From positions 331,772 through 395,771 of the forward strand of contig NZ_JARVKY010000005.1 of assembly GCF_029813785.1 (NCBI RefSeq): DNA of 64,000 nucleotides. Direction: 5' to 3'. The stretch comes from Streptomyces sp. DH41 (GTDB taxonomy: Bacteria; Actinomycetota; Actinomycetes; Streptomycetales; Streptomycetaceae). The notes under the pieces are model-generated. The model ran no database searches and was not told where the DNA came from. It was given only the letters and a program-made list of their open reading frames with translations. The translations under genes were made by a program, and so were the position numbers. Below are positions 17,801 through 25,178 of this stretch, piece by piece (within the stretch, counting starts at the first letter, position 1; every line of letters begins with the position of its first letter).

Positions 17801-20800
17801 TCGCCAGGGAGCGGCGCATCTCGTTCAGCAGCGTCTTGACGATCTCGGCGCGCAGTGCCGGGTCGGCGTCGCGCAGTGCCGGGTGGGTGGTGTCCCAGCG
17901 GTCCTGCTTGCCGGCCACCCAGTGCAGGTCCTCGTAGCCGATCTCCAGCAGGCCCGTCTGCTCCAGGTTGGGCATGGTGATGCGCCAGCCGCGCTCGAGG
18001 TCCAGGTACAGCCGGAAGGCGATCACGTCGCGCAGCGTGCGGGCCGCGTTGCGGGCCAGGCCCGGGGCGAGGTCGGTGTCGCCGGTGTAGTCGGCGGGGG
18101 AGAGGGCCAGGGTGTTCGTCACCGCCGAGGCCAGCTCCTCGTGGTGCAGGCCGTCCTTGCCGGCGTCCAGGGCCGCCCGGTACAGCGCCCCGCGCAACTG
18201 GGTGATCTGCACGAAGTCGTTGAAGTGGCCGGCCTGGAGGGAGGCGTCCTGGCGGTTGTCGACGAAGGTGAGGAGCTTGCGTGCCTCCTTGTCCAGGGCC
18301 TCCTCCGGCACCGACTTCAGCGACCGCACGATCGAGGCCGAGACCAGGGAGGTCGCCGAGGAGCGGCCCTCCTGGTCCAGCGTGGCGAGCTTGGCGAAGT
18401 CCTTCCCGCGCGTCTGCTCGTACGCCACCCCGCAGTGCAGGCAGAAGAGGAACGGGGACGGGACGAAGGCCGCCTTCAGCTCTCCCTGGCCCTCCTGGCC
18501 GTACGGGTCGACGGTCACCGCGCGCGGTACGCGGTCGCGGTAGGAACGCTTGACGACCTCCTGGCCCCTGTCGTCCACCTCCAGCCAGGACTCGGGCAGC
18601 CGGCGGTCGTCGACGGCGTACTGGACGTTCGACGGCCACTCCCGCTCGTGGTCGACGTAGAGGTAGCCGTCGCCCTGCCTGCCGCCGGTCGCCGACGTGT
18701 CACGGCGGGCCTCGTAGCGGATCTCGCCGTCCTTCTCGGTGCGCCACACCGTCAGGTACTCCTGGCCGCACTCGCGGCAGAACGCCAGCGGCATCAGCAA
18801 CTTGCCGCCGCTGCCCGGCTGTTCCAGCTGATAGGAGCGGGTGAGGTGACGGGAGAGCTTGTCCTCCAGGGTGACGTACACGGTGTCACCCTTGGAGAGG
18901 AACTGGTGCAGCCGGAAAGCGAACAGGGGGCGTTCGGTCACCGGGTGGAGCGCCTGCGAACCGGCCTCCAGGGTGGCGCGGATGGCGGCGACGCAGTCCG
19001 TCTCGGGGACGCCCGACCGCTCGCTCAGTTCCTTCGCCGCGATCTCGATCTTCGCCGGCTGCTGCCGCACCAGACGGCCCGACTCCTCGTCCTCGACCAG
19101 GCCGAAGCGGCTCTCGATCCAGCGGGCCAGCGGGTCGCGTACGAGGTCGTCGTAGGCGCGCGGGGCGGCGGGGGAGATCAGGCGCTCGGCCGGTACGGTC
19201 TCGGGTGCCTCGCCGGTCGCGCGGACCAGGGTCTCGCCGATGACGTGTTCCGGCCGCACCCGCGTGCCGAACAGGGTGCTCGCCACCTCGGCGACCACCT
19301 TGCGCTGGTCGTCCAGTGTGCCCTCGGTCGACATGGTGGCCGAGGTGCCGATGCACTGGAGGTCCCCGGCCTGGCAGGCCTCGCGGACGCGGCGGATGAG
19401 CAGGGCCACGTCGGCGCCCTGACGCCCGCGGTAGGTGTGGAGTTCGTCGAAGACCAGGAACTCCAGGCCCCGCGCCATCCGGATCAGGCTCGCCCGGTCG
19501 GCGGGGCGGGTGAGCATCAGCTCCAGCATCACGTAGTTGGTGAGCAGGATGTCCGGCGGGTTGTCGCGGATCTCGCGGCGCTTCTCGTCGTCCTCCTGGC
19601 CCGTGTAACGGGCGAAGGTGACCGGCTCCTTGCCGTCGCCGTAGCCGTCGCGCAGGTACTTCTCCAGCTCGCGCAGCTGGCTGTTGGCGAGCGCGTTCAT
19701 CGGGTAGACGATGATCGCCCGCACACGCTTGGGTGCGTCGGGACCCTCCTGGTCGCGTTCGCGCAGCACCTTGTCGACGATCGGGACGATGTACGAGAGC
19801 GACTTGCCGGAGCCGGTGCCGGTCGTCAGGACGTACGAGGCCTGCGAGGCGGCGGCGTCGATGGCGTCGCGTTGGTGGCGGTGGAGGGTGAGCGGACGGC
19901 CGTCGCAGACGGTGCCGCCCTCGGTCTTCTTCGCCTGGAAGATGCGGGCGCACTCGGCGTGCAGCACCTTCTGCTGGGCGAGCTCGACCACGGTGCCGCC
20001 GCCCTGGAAGAACGGGTTGAGCGAAAGCCACGGGTCCGGCCACTGCGACTTGGCGTCGAGGTCCTTCTCGACGTAGTCCGCGACCCGGTCGTCGCGGATG
20101 ACGGTGCCGCCCTCGGTGAAGGAGCGGTAGTCCTTGATGAGCGTCCGGTGAACACCGAAGACGTCCATGACGGCGCCCGGGGAAGCCGCCGCTTGGGAGG
20201 CGGCCTCCTCCGGGGCGGCGGGGGACACGGAGGCCGGCGCCGGGGCGGCCTCCCGCAGGGGGACCGTCGGGTCGAGGGCGCCCCAGTGCGGCAGCAAGTC
20301 CTCGGCGCCGGCCAGGGCGAGCGGGAGCAGCGCGTCCCGCACGGACACCGCGTCGGCGGGACGGTCCGCCGGGTCCTTGGCCAGCAGGCGCTCGACCAGC
20401 CGGGCGAGCTCGACGGGTACCTCGCCGCGGATCACCCGGACGGGAGCGGGCTGCTGGTTGACGTGCCGGCCGGCGAGCTCGTACGCGGACTCGCTGGTGA
20501 ACGGGGGGACACCGACGAGCATCTCGTAGAGCACGCAGCCCAGCGCGTAGAGGTCGGCGGCCTGGGTGACCTGCTTGGCCAGGCACTGCTCGGGGGCCAT
20601 GTAGCGGGCGGTGCCCACACTGACGCCGGTGCTGGTCAGCCGGGTCTGGTCCGGGTCGTCGACGATGCTGCCCATGCCGAAGTCGAGGACCTTGACCGTG
20701 CCGCCCTGGGTGAGCATCACGTTGGCGGGCTTCAGATCGCGGTGCACGATTCCGGCGGCGTGGGCAGTGGCGAGGCCGGCGGCGACCTGAGCGGCGATGG

Positions 20801-21188
20801 CGGCGGCCCAGGAGACGGGCAGCTGCGGTTCCTCCTCGACGAGGTCGCGCAGGGTCTCGCCGTCCAGGAACTCCATGGCCAGGTAGGGCAGGCCCGCGAG
20901 TGCTCCGGCGTCCTCGTCGATACCGCCGGCCACGAGGCGGGTGAGGTTGGGATGCAGCAGCCGGCGCATGATCCGCACCTCGCGGTTGAACCGCTGCACG
21001 GCCTTCGCGTCGCCGCCGGTGTCGATCTGCGCCCCGGTGCGGCGGCGCAGGATGGTCTTGACAGCGACGGTGCGTTCCGGCGCCCCCTCCGCGGCCTGGA
21101 GGTCCTCCGCCTGATGGACCTCCCCCATGTTGCCCCTGCCGATGACACGCCCGACGCGGAATCTGCCGCCGACCAGCCCGTGGCTCAC
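14847..21188 (-). CDS. Giant Ser/Thr kinase - DEAD/DEAH helicase - DUF1998 fusion
   Basis: 2,113 residues; GTG start with AAGGAG 5 nt upstream. Residues 1-290 are a complete Hanks-type kinase: glycine loop IGRGNMGEV, Lys44 (VAVKTIL), HRDLKPANV with Asp151, DFG 169-171, APE 198-200. A Pro/Ala linker follows. The helicase begins near 385 ('LNPFFQGGGTVVELA'), with Walker A TGTGSGKS (Lys462), DELH 581-584, 'GTSATMS', and C-terminal helicase motifs 'ELGVDISSLNAV' and 'QRSGRAGRSGQP'. CxxC pairs (FCRECG, LFCLHCG, CAHCG with CGFC) and a DUF1998-type module ending CALGCYECLLTYGNQLDH bind metal. The last 70 residues (VYRQPGLRLAVFVDLP, 'LLDAGWEYVRFRPGDD') resemble a Vsr/DUF559-like nuclease fold, but no full PD-(D/E)xK set is evident. 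It is first gene of the leftward operon, divergent from the sigma-like gene. A role in sensing or switching the DISARM machinery by phosphorylation is inference. Confidence 0.85.
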   Translation of the reverse strand: MSHGLVGGRFRVGRVIGRGNMGEVHQAEDLQAAEGAPERTVAVKTILRRRTGAQIDTGGDAKAVQRFNREVRIMRRLLHPNLTRLVAGGIDEDAGALAGLPYLAMEFLDGETLRDLVEEEPQLPVSWAAAIAAQVAAGLATAHAAGIVHRDLKPANVMLTQGGTVKVLDFGMGSIVDDPDQTRLTSTGVSVGTARYMAPEQCLAKQVTQAADLYALGCVLYEMLVGVPPFTSESAYELAGRHVNQQPAPVRVIRGEVPVELARLVERLLAKDPADRPADAVSVRDALLPLALAGAEDLLPHWGALDPTVPLREAAPAPASVSPAAPEEAASQAAASPGAVMDVFGVHRTLIKDYRSFTEGGTVIRDDRVADYVEKDLDAKSQWPDPWLSLNPFFQGGGTVVELAQQKVLHAECARIFQAKKTEGGTVCDGRPLTLHRHQRDAIDAAASQASYVLTTGTGSGKSLSYIVPIVDKVLRERDQEGPDAPKRVRAIIVYPMNALANSQLRELEKYLRDGYGDGKEPVTFARYTGQEDDEKRREIRDNPPDILLTNYVMLELMLTRPADRASLIRMARGLEFLVFDELHTYRGRQGADVALLIRRVREACQAGDLQCIGTSATMSTEGTLDDQRKVVAEVASTLFGTRVRPEHVIGETLVRATGEAPETVPAERLISPAAPRAYDDLVRDPLARWIESRFGLVEDEESGRLVRQQPAKIEIAAKELSERSGVPETDCVAAIRATLEAGSQALHPVTERPLFAFRLHQFLSKGDTVYVTLEDKLSRHLTRSYQLEQPGSGGKLLMPLAFCRECGQEYLTVWRTEKDGEIRYEARRDTSATGGRQGDGYLYVDHEREWPSNVQYAVDDRRLPESWLEVDDRGQEVVKRSYRDRVPRAVTVDPYGQEGQGELKAAFVPSPFLFCLHCGVAYEQTRGKDFAKLATLDQEGRSSATSLVSASIVRSLKSVPEEALDKEARKLLTFVDNRQDASLQAGHFNDFVQITQLRGALYRAALDAGKDGLHHEELASAVTNTLALSPADYTGDTDLAPGLARNAARTLRDVIAFRLYLDLERGWRITMPNLEQTGLLEIGYEDLHWVAGKQDRWDTTHPALRDADPALRAEIVKTLLNEMRRSLAIDVSYFRDDTFESLQRATEERLVDPWVLSSGDKPRVGTAYPHPSRPGADRSSLFLSARGKYGKYLKRADTSFAGLDQDDLQLIIAQLLTVLTGAGLVKEVETAPQRPGRYRRASGPTTTGYRVAAQSLVWRAGKGEAGAHDPLTRTYQSGDGPRINTFFLKLYRETANALSGLFAREHTAQVAPEDRQKREDAFRKAELKLLYCSPTMELGVDISSLNAVMMRNVPPTPANYAQRSGRAGRSGQPALVTTYCATGNSHDQYYFRRSHRMVAGAVAPPRLDLANEDLVLSHLQGIWIAEAGLRLGRAVPDVLDVSHPDTGDRPNPALDLLPDIQAASYDDGAQRRTVDAALRVLGPLLRDFVDTTWWHDDWIQDKVRTVPERFDRAFDRWRSLFRAALDDQYVQNKRRLDYSLTEGDRIRANARRREAETQLNLLMNESVDSKSVLSDFNPYRYLASEGFLPGYSFPRLPLAAYIPTVGRRRGDGDYLQRPRFLAIREFGPGALIYHEGARYQVTRIQLPPDSSGELTTGEARRCAHCGYHHDPKEREDRCGFCDQPLSSATYGLLHLHTVYTTRRERISSDEEERRRAGFKLETSYRFHDHGARRGRLNATVADAAGGQLAEVAYGDSATVRITNTGRVRAKKDEPAGYWLDLADGRWMNDKDASEASGDSSELPVADADGNERRRKKRVIPFVEDRRNILVVTLDEALPEPIALTLMYALERGIEAAFELEDAELTAELLPPDDGPRRRLLFMEAAEGGAGVLRRLQAETDAVAKAARRALEICHFSADGTDEGDESHRGDRACALGCYECLLTYGNQLDHARINRHTVAALLVRFASATATREARGESRSEQFRRLVAQTTPAPAGPTVVEPTVVEAAAAAELAKTGDFLGWVKAKGLHLPTETAAFLTEANAAPDYVYRQPGLRLAVFVDLPDTEQTALRDEDAEERLLDAGWEYVRFRPGDDWDALASSYADCFGSPTTN

Positions 21189-21290
21189 TGCCGCTCCTTA
21201 GTCCTATGTCCCGCGTCGGCGGACGGTTGCGTCCGCGCGCGGGAAGCCCCCTGACCCGCTGCCGCACGCCCGTCCTCGCGGGCTCCCGCC

Positions 21291-21330
21291 GTTCGTCGTA
21301 GTTCGTCGTAGTTCGTCGTCGATCGTCGTG
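21291..21330. repeat. Four 10-bp tandem repeats in the divergent promoter region
   Basis: GTTCGTCGTA at 21291-21300 and 21301-21310, GTTCGTCGTC at 21311-21320, GATCGTCGTG at 21321-21330. The period is about one helical turn, so a protein could contact all units on one face of the DNA. They lie about 100-140 bp upstream of the leftward kinase-helicase start and about 75-115 bp upstream of the sigma-gene promoter. The 276-bp region between the two genes contains no coding sequence that I can support. Confidence 0.7.
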
Positions 21331-21405
21331 GTCATCGTGGCAGAGGAACGGTGCGGCGAGCCTCACCGTACACGAAGCAGGTAAAGAGCGGTAGTGATTC
21401 GTCTG

Positions 21406-21434
21406 TTGACATCATCAACGCATCGCTCTAGCGT
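21406..21434 (+). promoter_or_regulatory. Predicted promoter of the sigma/drmA/drmB operon
   Basis: TTGACA (21406-21411) and TAGCGT (21429-21434) are separated by exactly 17 bp, a good match to the vegetative HrdB-type consensus. The start of transcription would fall near 21441, leaving a short leader before ATG 21465. A small palindrome, GTTGA-N5-TCAAC (21405-21419), overlaps the -35 box and could be an operator. Confidence 0.55.
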
Positions 21435-21464
21435 CATCTGTGAAACGCCTTGGGGGTGGACGGG

Positions 21465-24400
21465 ATGACGCTGCGAGCGGCGGGTGGGACAGGCTCGCCC
21501 GGCATAAGGGCTGCGATGGGCGAGCTGTTGGTGCGGCTGCGGCAGGCCGCTGTGAAGGGTGTCGTCCCGGAGAGTGCCTTCCTGGAGGGCGTGCGCGAGC
21601 TGTCGCTCGGCGACGGCGAGCGAGAGCGACTGCGTGACGAGCTGGCCCTGCTGGGACTGCCCGTGCGGGACATGCCTCTGCACACAGAGGGCGACAAGCG
21701 GAATGGTGAAAAGGTTGCACCGGATGGTGAGGAAAATGTGTTCCCTCGTATTCGGGCCGTGCGGAGTCTGCTAACGCGATACGCGGACGCCGACGGGTGC
21801 GTCACCCTGCCGGTCATGGACGGCGTGACCCGACTGGCCGGGCTCAGCGCGCGGGAGGCCGCCCTCCTGCGTGCCCAGGTGCAGGTGCGAGGCCGTGTCC
21901 TGGACGACGACGGTGCCGAAGCCGCCGACGAGCCGGGAACCGCCCTGGAGGGAACGCGGCCCCTCCAGGAAGTGGAATCCGCCGGAGGCGATCGCGCCGG
22001 AGCCACGGCGACCGGTTCGTCGGACGGGGAACCGGACATGGAATCGGACGAGGGACCGGACGAGGCACCGGACCTGGGACTCACGGCGGACCTGCCCCGC
22101 GGAGACCTCGCCGACGCCGTGGCCGCCGCGCACGCCGTGCTGGACCGGGACCGGCGTGAACGGCGTCCCGGCGCCCGTCTGCTGGACGCGCAGGCGGAGG
22201 TCGGTCTGTCCGTGCTGCTGAGGGGCGGGCCGGACCGGATCGGCGAGGAGCCGACCGAGGACGATCTGAAGGCGCTGGCGCCGCAGGACCTCAGAATCCG
22301 TGCTCGGGACTGTCTGGTCGTACACAACCAGCGCCTCGTGCACTCCCTGGTCCGGCCCTACCTCGAACAGGGCCTTGACTACGAGGACCTGCTCCAGCAC
22401 GGCTTCCTGGGCCTGCTCAGGGCCGCGCGCAAGTTCGACGCCAGCAAGGGCTTCAAGTTCTCGACCTACGCCACCTGGTGGATCCGGCAGTCCATCACCC
22501 GGGCCATCGCCGACGAGGGCGCCGTGATCCGGATTCCGGTCCACATGCACGAGCAGATGCGCAAGGTGGCCAGGGCGGAACGGGACCTGATGAGCCAGGG
22601 CCGTCCGGCGACCGCTGCCGACGTGGCGGTGGCGTGCGACATGACCCTGCGGAAGGTGGAGGAGATACGGCGCCTCACCCGCCGCACCGACTCCCTCGAC
22701 CGTGTCATCGGCGACGGCGCGACGCTGGCGGACTTCGTGGGGCGGACGCACACGTTGCCGTCGGTGGAGCAGCAGGTGGTCAGAGACCAGTACATGCGGG
22801 ATGTGCTGAACGTGGTGGACACGTTCACCGAACGGGAGGCGCGCATCCTCGTGCGACGCCTCGGGCTCGACGGGGACGAGCCCTCGACCCTGGACGAGCT
22901 CGGAAGCGAGTTCGGCGTCACGCGGGAGCGCATCCGGCAGATCGCGGGGAAGGCACGTCCGGCGTTGCTGGTACGGCTGCGCGAGGCGGGGCTCGTGGGT
23001 GGGGACGCCGTGTATGAGGCAGCCGAGCGTAATGCGGAGGAGGCGGCCGAGGCCGAACGCGCGGAACGGTTCGCGCGTGCCACCAGGGCGGCCCGGACCG
23101 CACGTGCCCGACTCGCCCTGCGCAGAGTCAGGGCAGAACGCCTCGCCCGGGCCACCGCAGAGCGAGGACTGGAGACCGCGGTTTCGGTGCGGACAGCGGG
23201 GGCGGCGGATGAAAGGGAAGAGGGCGGCGGCGCGCCGATCGGTGGGCCGGAGCCGGAAATCCAGGATGTGGTGACTGAAAAGACCTCACCGGTCGACGAG
23301 GAGACCGGCGACGCTGCGGTGTCGGACGTGGTCGTCGCCGACTGGGAGCATGCCTGCCGACTGGCGCAAGCACCTGTTGACCAGATCTCGTGGCTCGCGG
23401 ACTACGCACGGGCGGCCGTGGGGGACGAGGGGTTGGTCGCGCTGCTGGGGCAGTCGGCTGCCGACGCGGTGGCGCGGGGCGCCCGGGACGGCGTACCGCT
23501 GCCACGTCCGGTGCTGACGGCACTGGAAGTACTGCGGCGCGTCTGCGACGCCGTGGCGGAGGCCGGGCGGAGACCGGAGGACTTCTTCGACCGCCCCGCC
23601 GAAGCACTGCGCGGGGTGACACCTCGCGCCTACCTCGAAAACAACCCTCTGGTGAACGGCGAATCGCGGCTGGCAGTGCGTGACGCCCTGCGGGAGTTCC
23701 TCGCCGCAGAGGCTTCTCCTGCCGAGCCGGAGCCGGAGCCCGTGTCGGAGGGGCGGGAGGCGGAGCCGGCGGAGAAGTCACAAGAGACGAAACCGCAGGA
23801 GACGGAACCGCAGGAAACGGAACCGCAGGAAACGGAATCTCCGGCCGGGACGATGCCTCAGACCACCGCCGACTGGGACAAGGCCCGGGCGTTGCCGCGG
23901 CCGCCCCTGGGCGGAGGCGTGGCCTGGCTCGCCGAATACGCGGTGCTGGCCCTCGGGCACCTGCAACTGTCGGTGCTGCTCGGTTCGTCCGTCACGGACT
24001 CCGTGGTGCGGGCCGCACGGCAGCGCGGGATGCTGGACCGCCCCGTGGTGGAGGCTCTCGAGGTGCTCAGGGAAGTCCTCGACGCGGTCAAGCGTGCGGA
24101 GATCCGGCCCGAGCACTTCTTCGAGAAGCCCGCCGACGCGCTGCTCGGTGCGACCCCTCGGGCATACCTCGCGACCAAGCCCCTGGTGCACGCCGCCTCG
24201 CGTCTGGCCGTCCGTGATGCTCTGCGGGAGCTCGTCGCGGCGCCTCCGGTGCGTGCCGAGTCCGCGCCCCCTGACAGGGGTGACCGCGTCAGCGCGTCCA
24301 AGGCCGAGGCGTCCGACGCAGGGCATGAGCGCTCGGCGCCGATCGCCGCGAAGACCGCTCCGGTCGAGCAGCCGGCGGTCGAAGAGCCGGCGGTCGAGCA

Positions 24401-25178
24401 GCCGGCGGTCGACGTCGAGGAACGGCTTGCCGCTGCGCGGGTCCGGCACGAGGCCGAACTCGCCCTGCTGGCACGGGAACACGAGCGCCGGCTGAGCGAC
24501 GTGCGAGGCGCCGCCGACGAGCGTGTCGCGGCCGTCCGGGCGGAGGCCGAGCGCCGGCTCGACGCGCTCGAAGAGGAGCTGCTGCACCGTGCGGACCGAG
24601 CCCTCAACCGGCGCGAGGCGCATGTGCGGCGGCAGGCCGAGGAGCACCTCGCGCACCTCAAGGAGCAGCACCGTGAGTCGTACGAGGCGTTGCTGCACAG
24701 GGCGGAACGCGCCGAGGAAGCCGCCCGGCAGGCGGTCGGCGAGGTACAGCGGGCGGACGAGCTGGAGCAGAGACTGCGCGACTACCGCGAGGGCGCCGAG
24801 GCCCGCGTCCAGGGCTTCGAGTCACGGATGCGGCAGGCGCAGGCAGCCGCCACCGAGCGGGAGGGAGCCGCCGCGTCGGCCCGGGAGGAATACCGCCAGG
24901 GTGTGCAGGTGCGGGTCGCCGAGATGGAGGCGCGGCTGCGGGAGGCCGAGGCGGCCGTCGCACAGCGGGACCTGTTCGTGGAGGCGGCCCGCCGGAGCGC
25001 CGAGGAGGCCGAGCAGCAGGCGGCACAGCGCATCGCGCAGAGCGAGCACAACGCCTGGCTCCGCGTCACCGATCTGCAGACGCAGCTCAGCACCGTCCAG
25101 GCGGAACTGGCCGCCGCGCAGGAAGCGGCGGCTGCCCAGAGCCGCACCTCGCTGCGGGACCGCTGGCGCCGGTCATGA
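21465..25178 (+). CDS. Giant sigma-70-like protein with duplicated unknown domain and coiled coil
   Basis: 1,237 residues from ATG 21465 (GGGGGTGG upstream; an in-frame TTG at 21450 is less likely). Residues about 1-270 are an acidic, variable N-terminus. About 275-510 is a complete sigma-70 core: region 2 with 'DYEDLLQHGFLGLLRAARKF' and 'KFSTYATWWIRQSI', region 3, and region 4 with 'STLDELGSEFGVTRERIRQI'. It resembles group 2/3 sigma factors and keeps the core-binding and -10 aromatic residues. Two homologous copies of a ~125-residue unknown domain follow (about 624-748 and 801-926; shared WLA(D/E)YA, FF(D/E)(R/K)PA(E/D)AL, TPRAYL, SRLAVRDALRE), split by a Pro/Glu/Thr repeat. Residues about 980-1230 form a coiled coil. 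First gene of the rightward operon; its stop overlaps the drmA start (ATGA). I know of no described sigma factor of this architecture. Confidence 0.8.
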   Translation: MTLRAAGGTGSPGIRAAMGELLVRLRQAAVKGVVPESAFLEGVRELSLGDGERERLRDELALLGLPVRDMPLHTEGDKRNGEKVAPDGEENVFPRIRAVRSLLTRYADADGCVTLPVMDGVTRLAGLSAREAALLRAQVQVRGRVLDDDGAEAADEPGTALEGTRPLQEVESAGGDRAGATATGSSDGEPDMESDEGPDEAPDLGLTADLPRGDLADAVAAAHAVLDRDRRERRPGARLLDAQAEVGLSVLLRGGPDRIGEEPTEDDLKALAPQDLRIRARDCLVVHNQRLVHSLVRPYLEQGLDYEDLLQHGFLGLLRAARKFDASKGFKFSTYATWWIRQSITRAIADEGAVIRIPVHMHEQMRKVARAERDLMSQGRPATAADVAVACDMTLRKVEEIRRLTRRTDSLDRVIGDGATLADFVGRTHTLPSVEQQVVRDQYMRDVLNVVDTFTEREARILVRRLGLDGDEPSTLDELGSEFGVTRERIRQIAGKARPALLVRLREAGLVGGDAVYEAAERNAEEAAEAERAERFARATRAARTARARLALRRVRAERLARATAERGLETAVSVRTAGAADEREEGGGAPIGGPEPEIQDVVTEKTSPVDEETGDAAVSDVVVADWEHACRLAQAPVDQISWLADYARAAVGDEGLVALLGQSAADAVARGARDGVPLPRPVLTALEVLRRVCDAVAEAGRRPEDFFDRPAEALRGVTPRAYLENNPLVNGESRLAVRDALREFLAAEASPAEPEPEPVSEGREAEPAEKSQETKPQETEPQETEPQETESPAGTMPQTTADWDKARALPRPPLGGGVAWLAEYAVLALGHLQLSVLLGSSVTDSVVRAARQRGMLDRPVVEALEVLREVLDAVKRAEIRPEHFFEKPADALLGATPRAYLATKPLVHAASRLAVRDALRELVAAPPVRAESAPPDRGDRVSASKAEASDAGHERSAPIAAKTAPVEQPAVEEPAVEQPAVDVEERLAAARVRHEAELALLAREHERRLSDVRGAADERVAAVRAEAERRLDALEEELLHRADRALNRREAHVRRQAEEHLAHLKEQHRESYEALLHRAERAEEAARQAVGEVQRADELEQRLRDYREGAEARVQGFESRMRQAQAAATEREGAAASAREEYRQGVQVRVAEMEARLREAEAAVAQRDLFVEAARRSAEEAEQQAAQRIAQSEHNAWLRVTDLQTQLSTVQAELAAAQEAAAAQSRTSLRDRWRRS

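Noticed and set aside
14586..21254. A 2,222-codon open frame on the + strand across the kinase-helicase gene
   Set aside because: It is the antisense shadow expected in GC-rich DNA. The minus-strand frame has all kinase and helicase motifs and a proper ribosome site; the plus frame is Arg/Val/Gly-rich with no domain.
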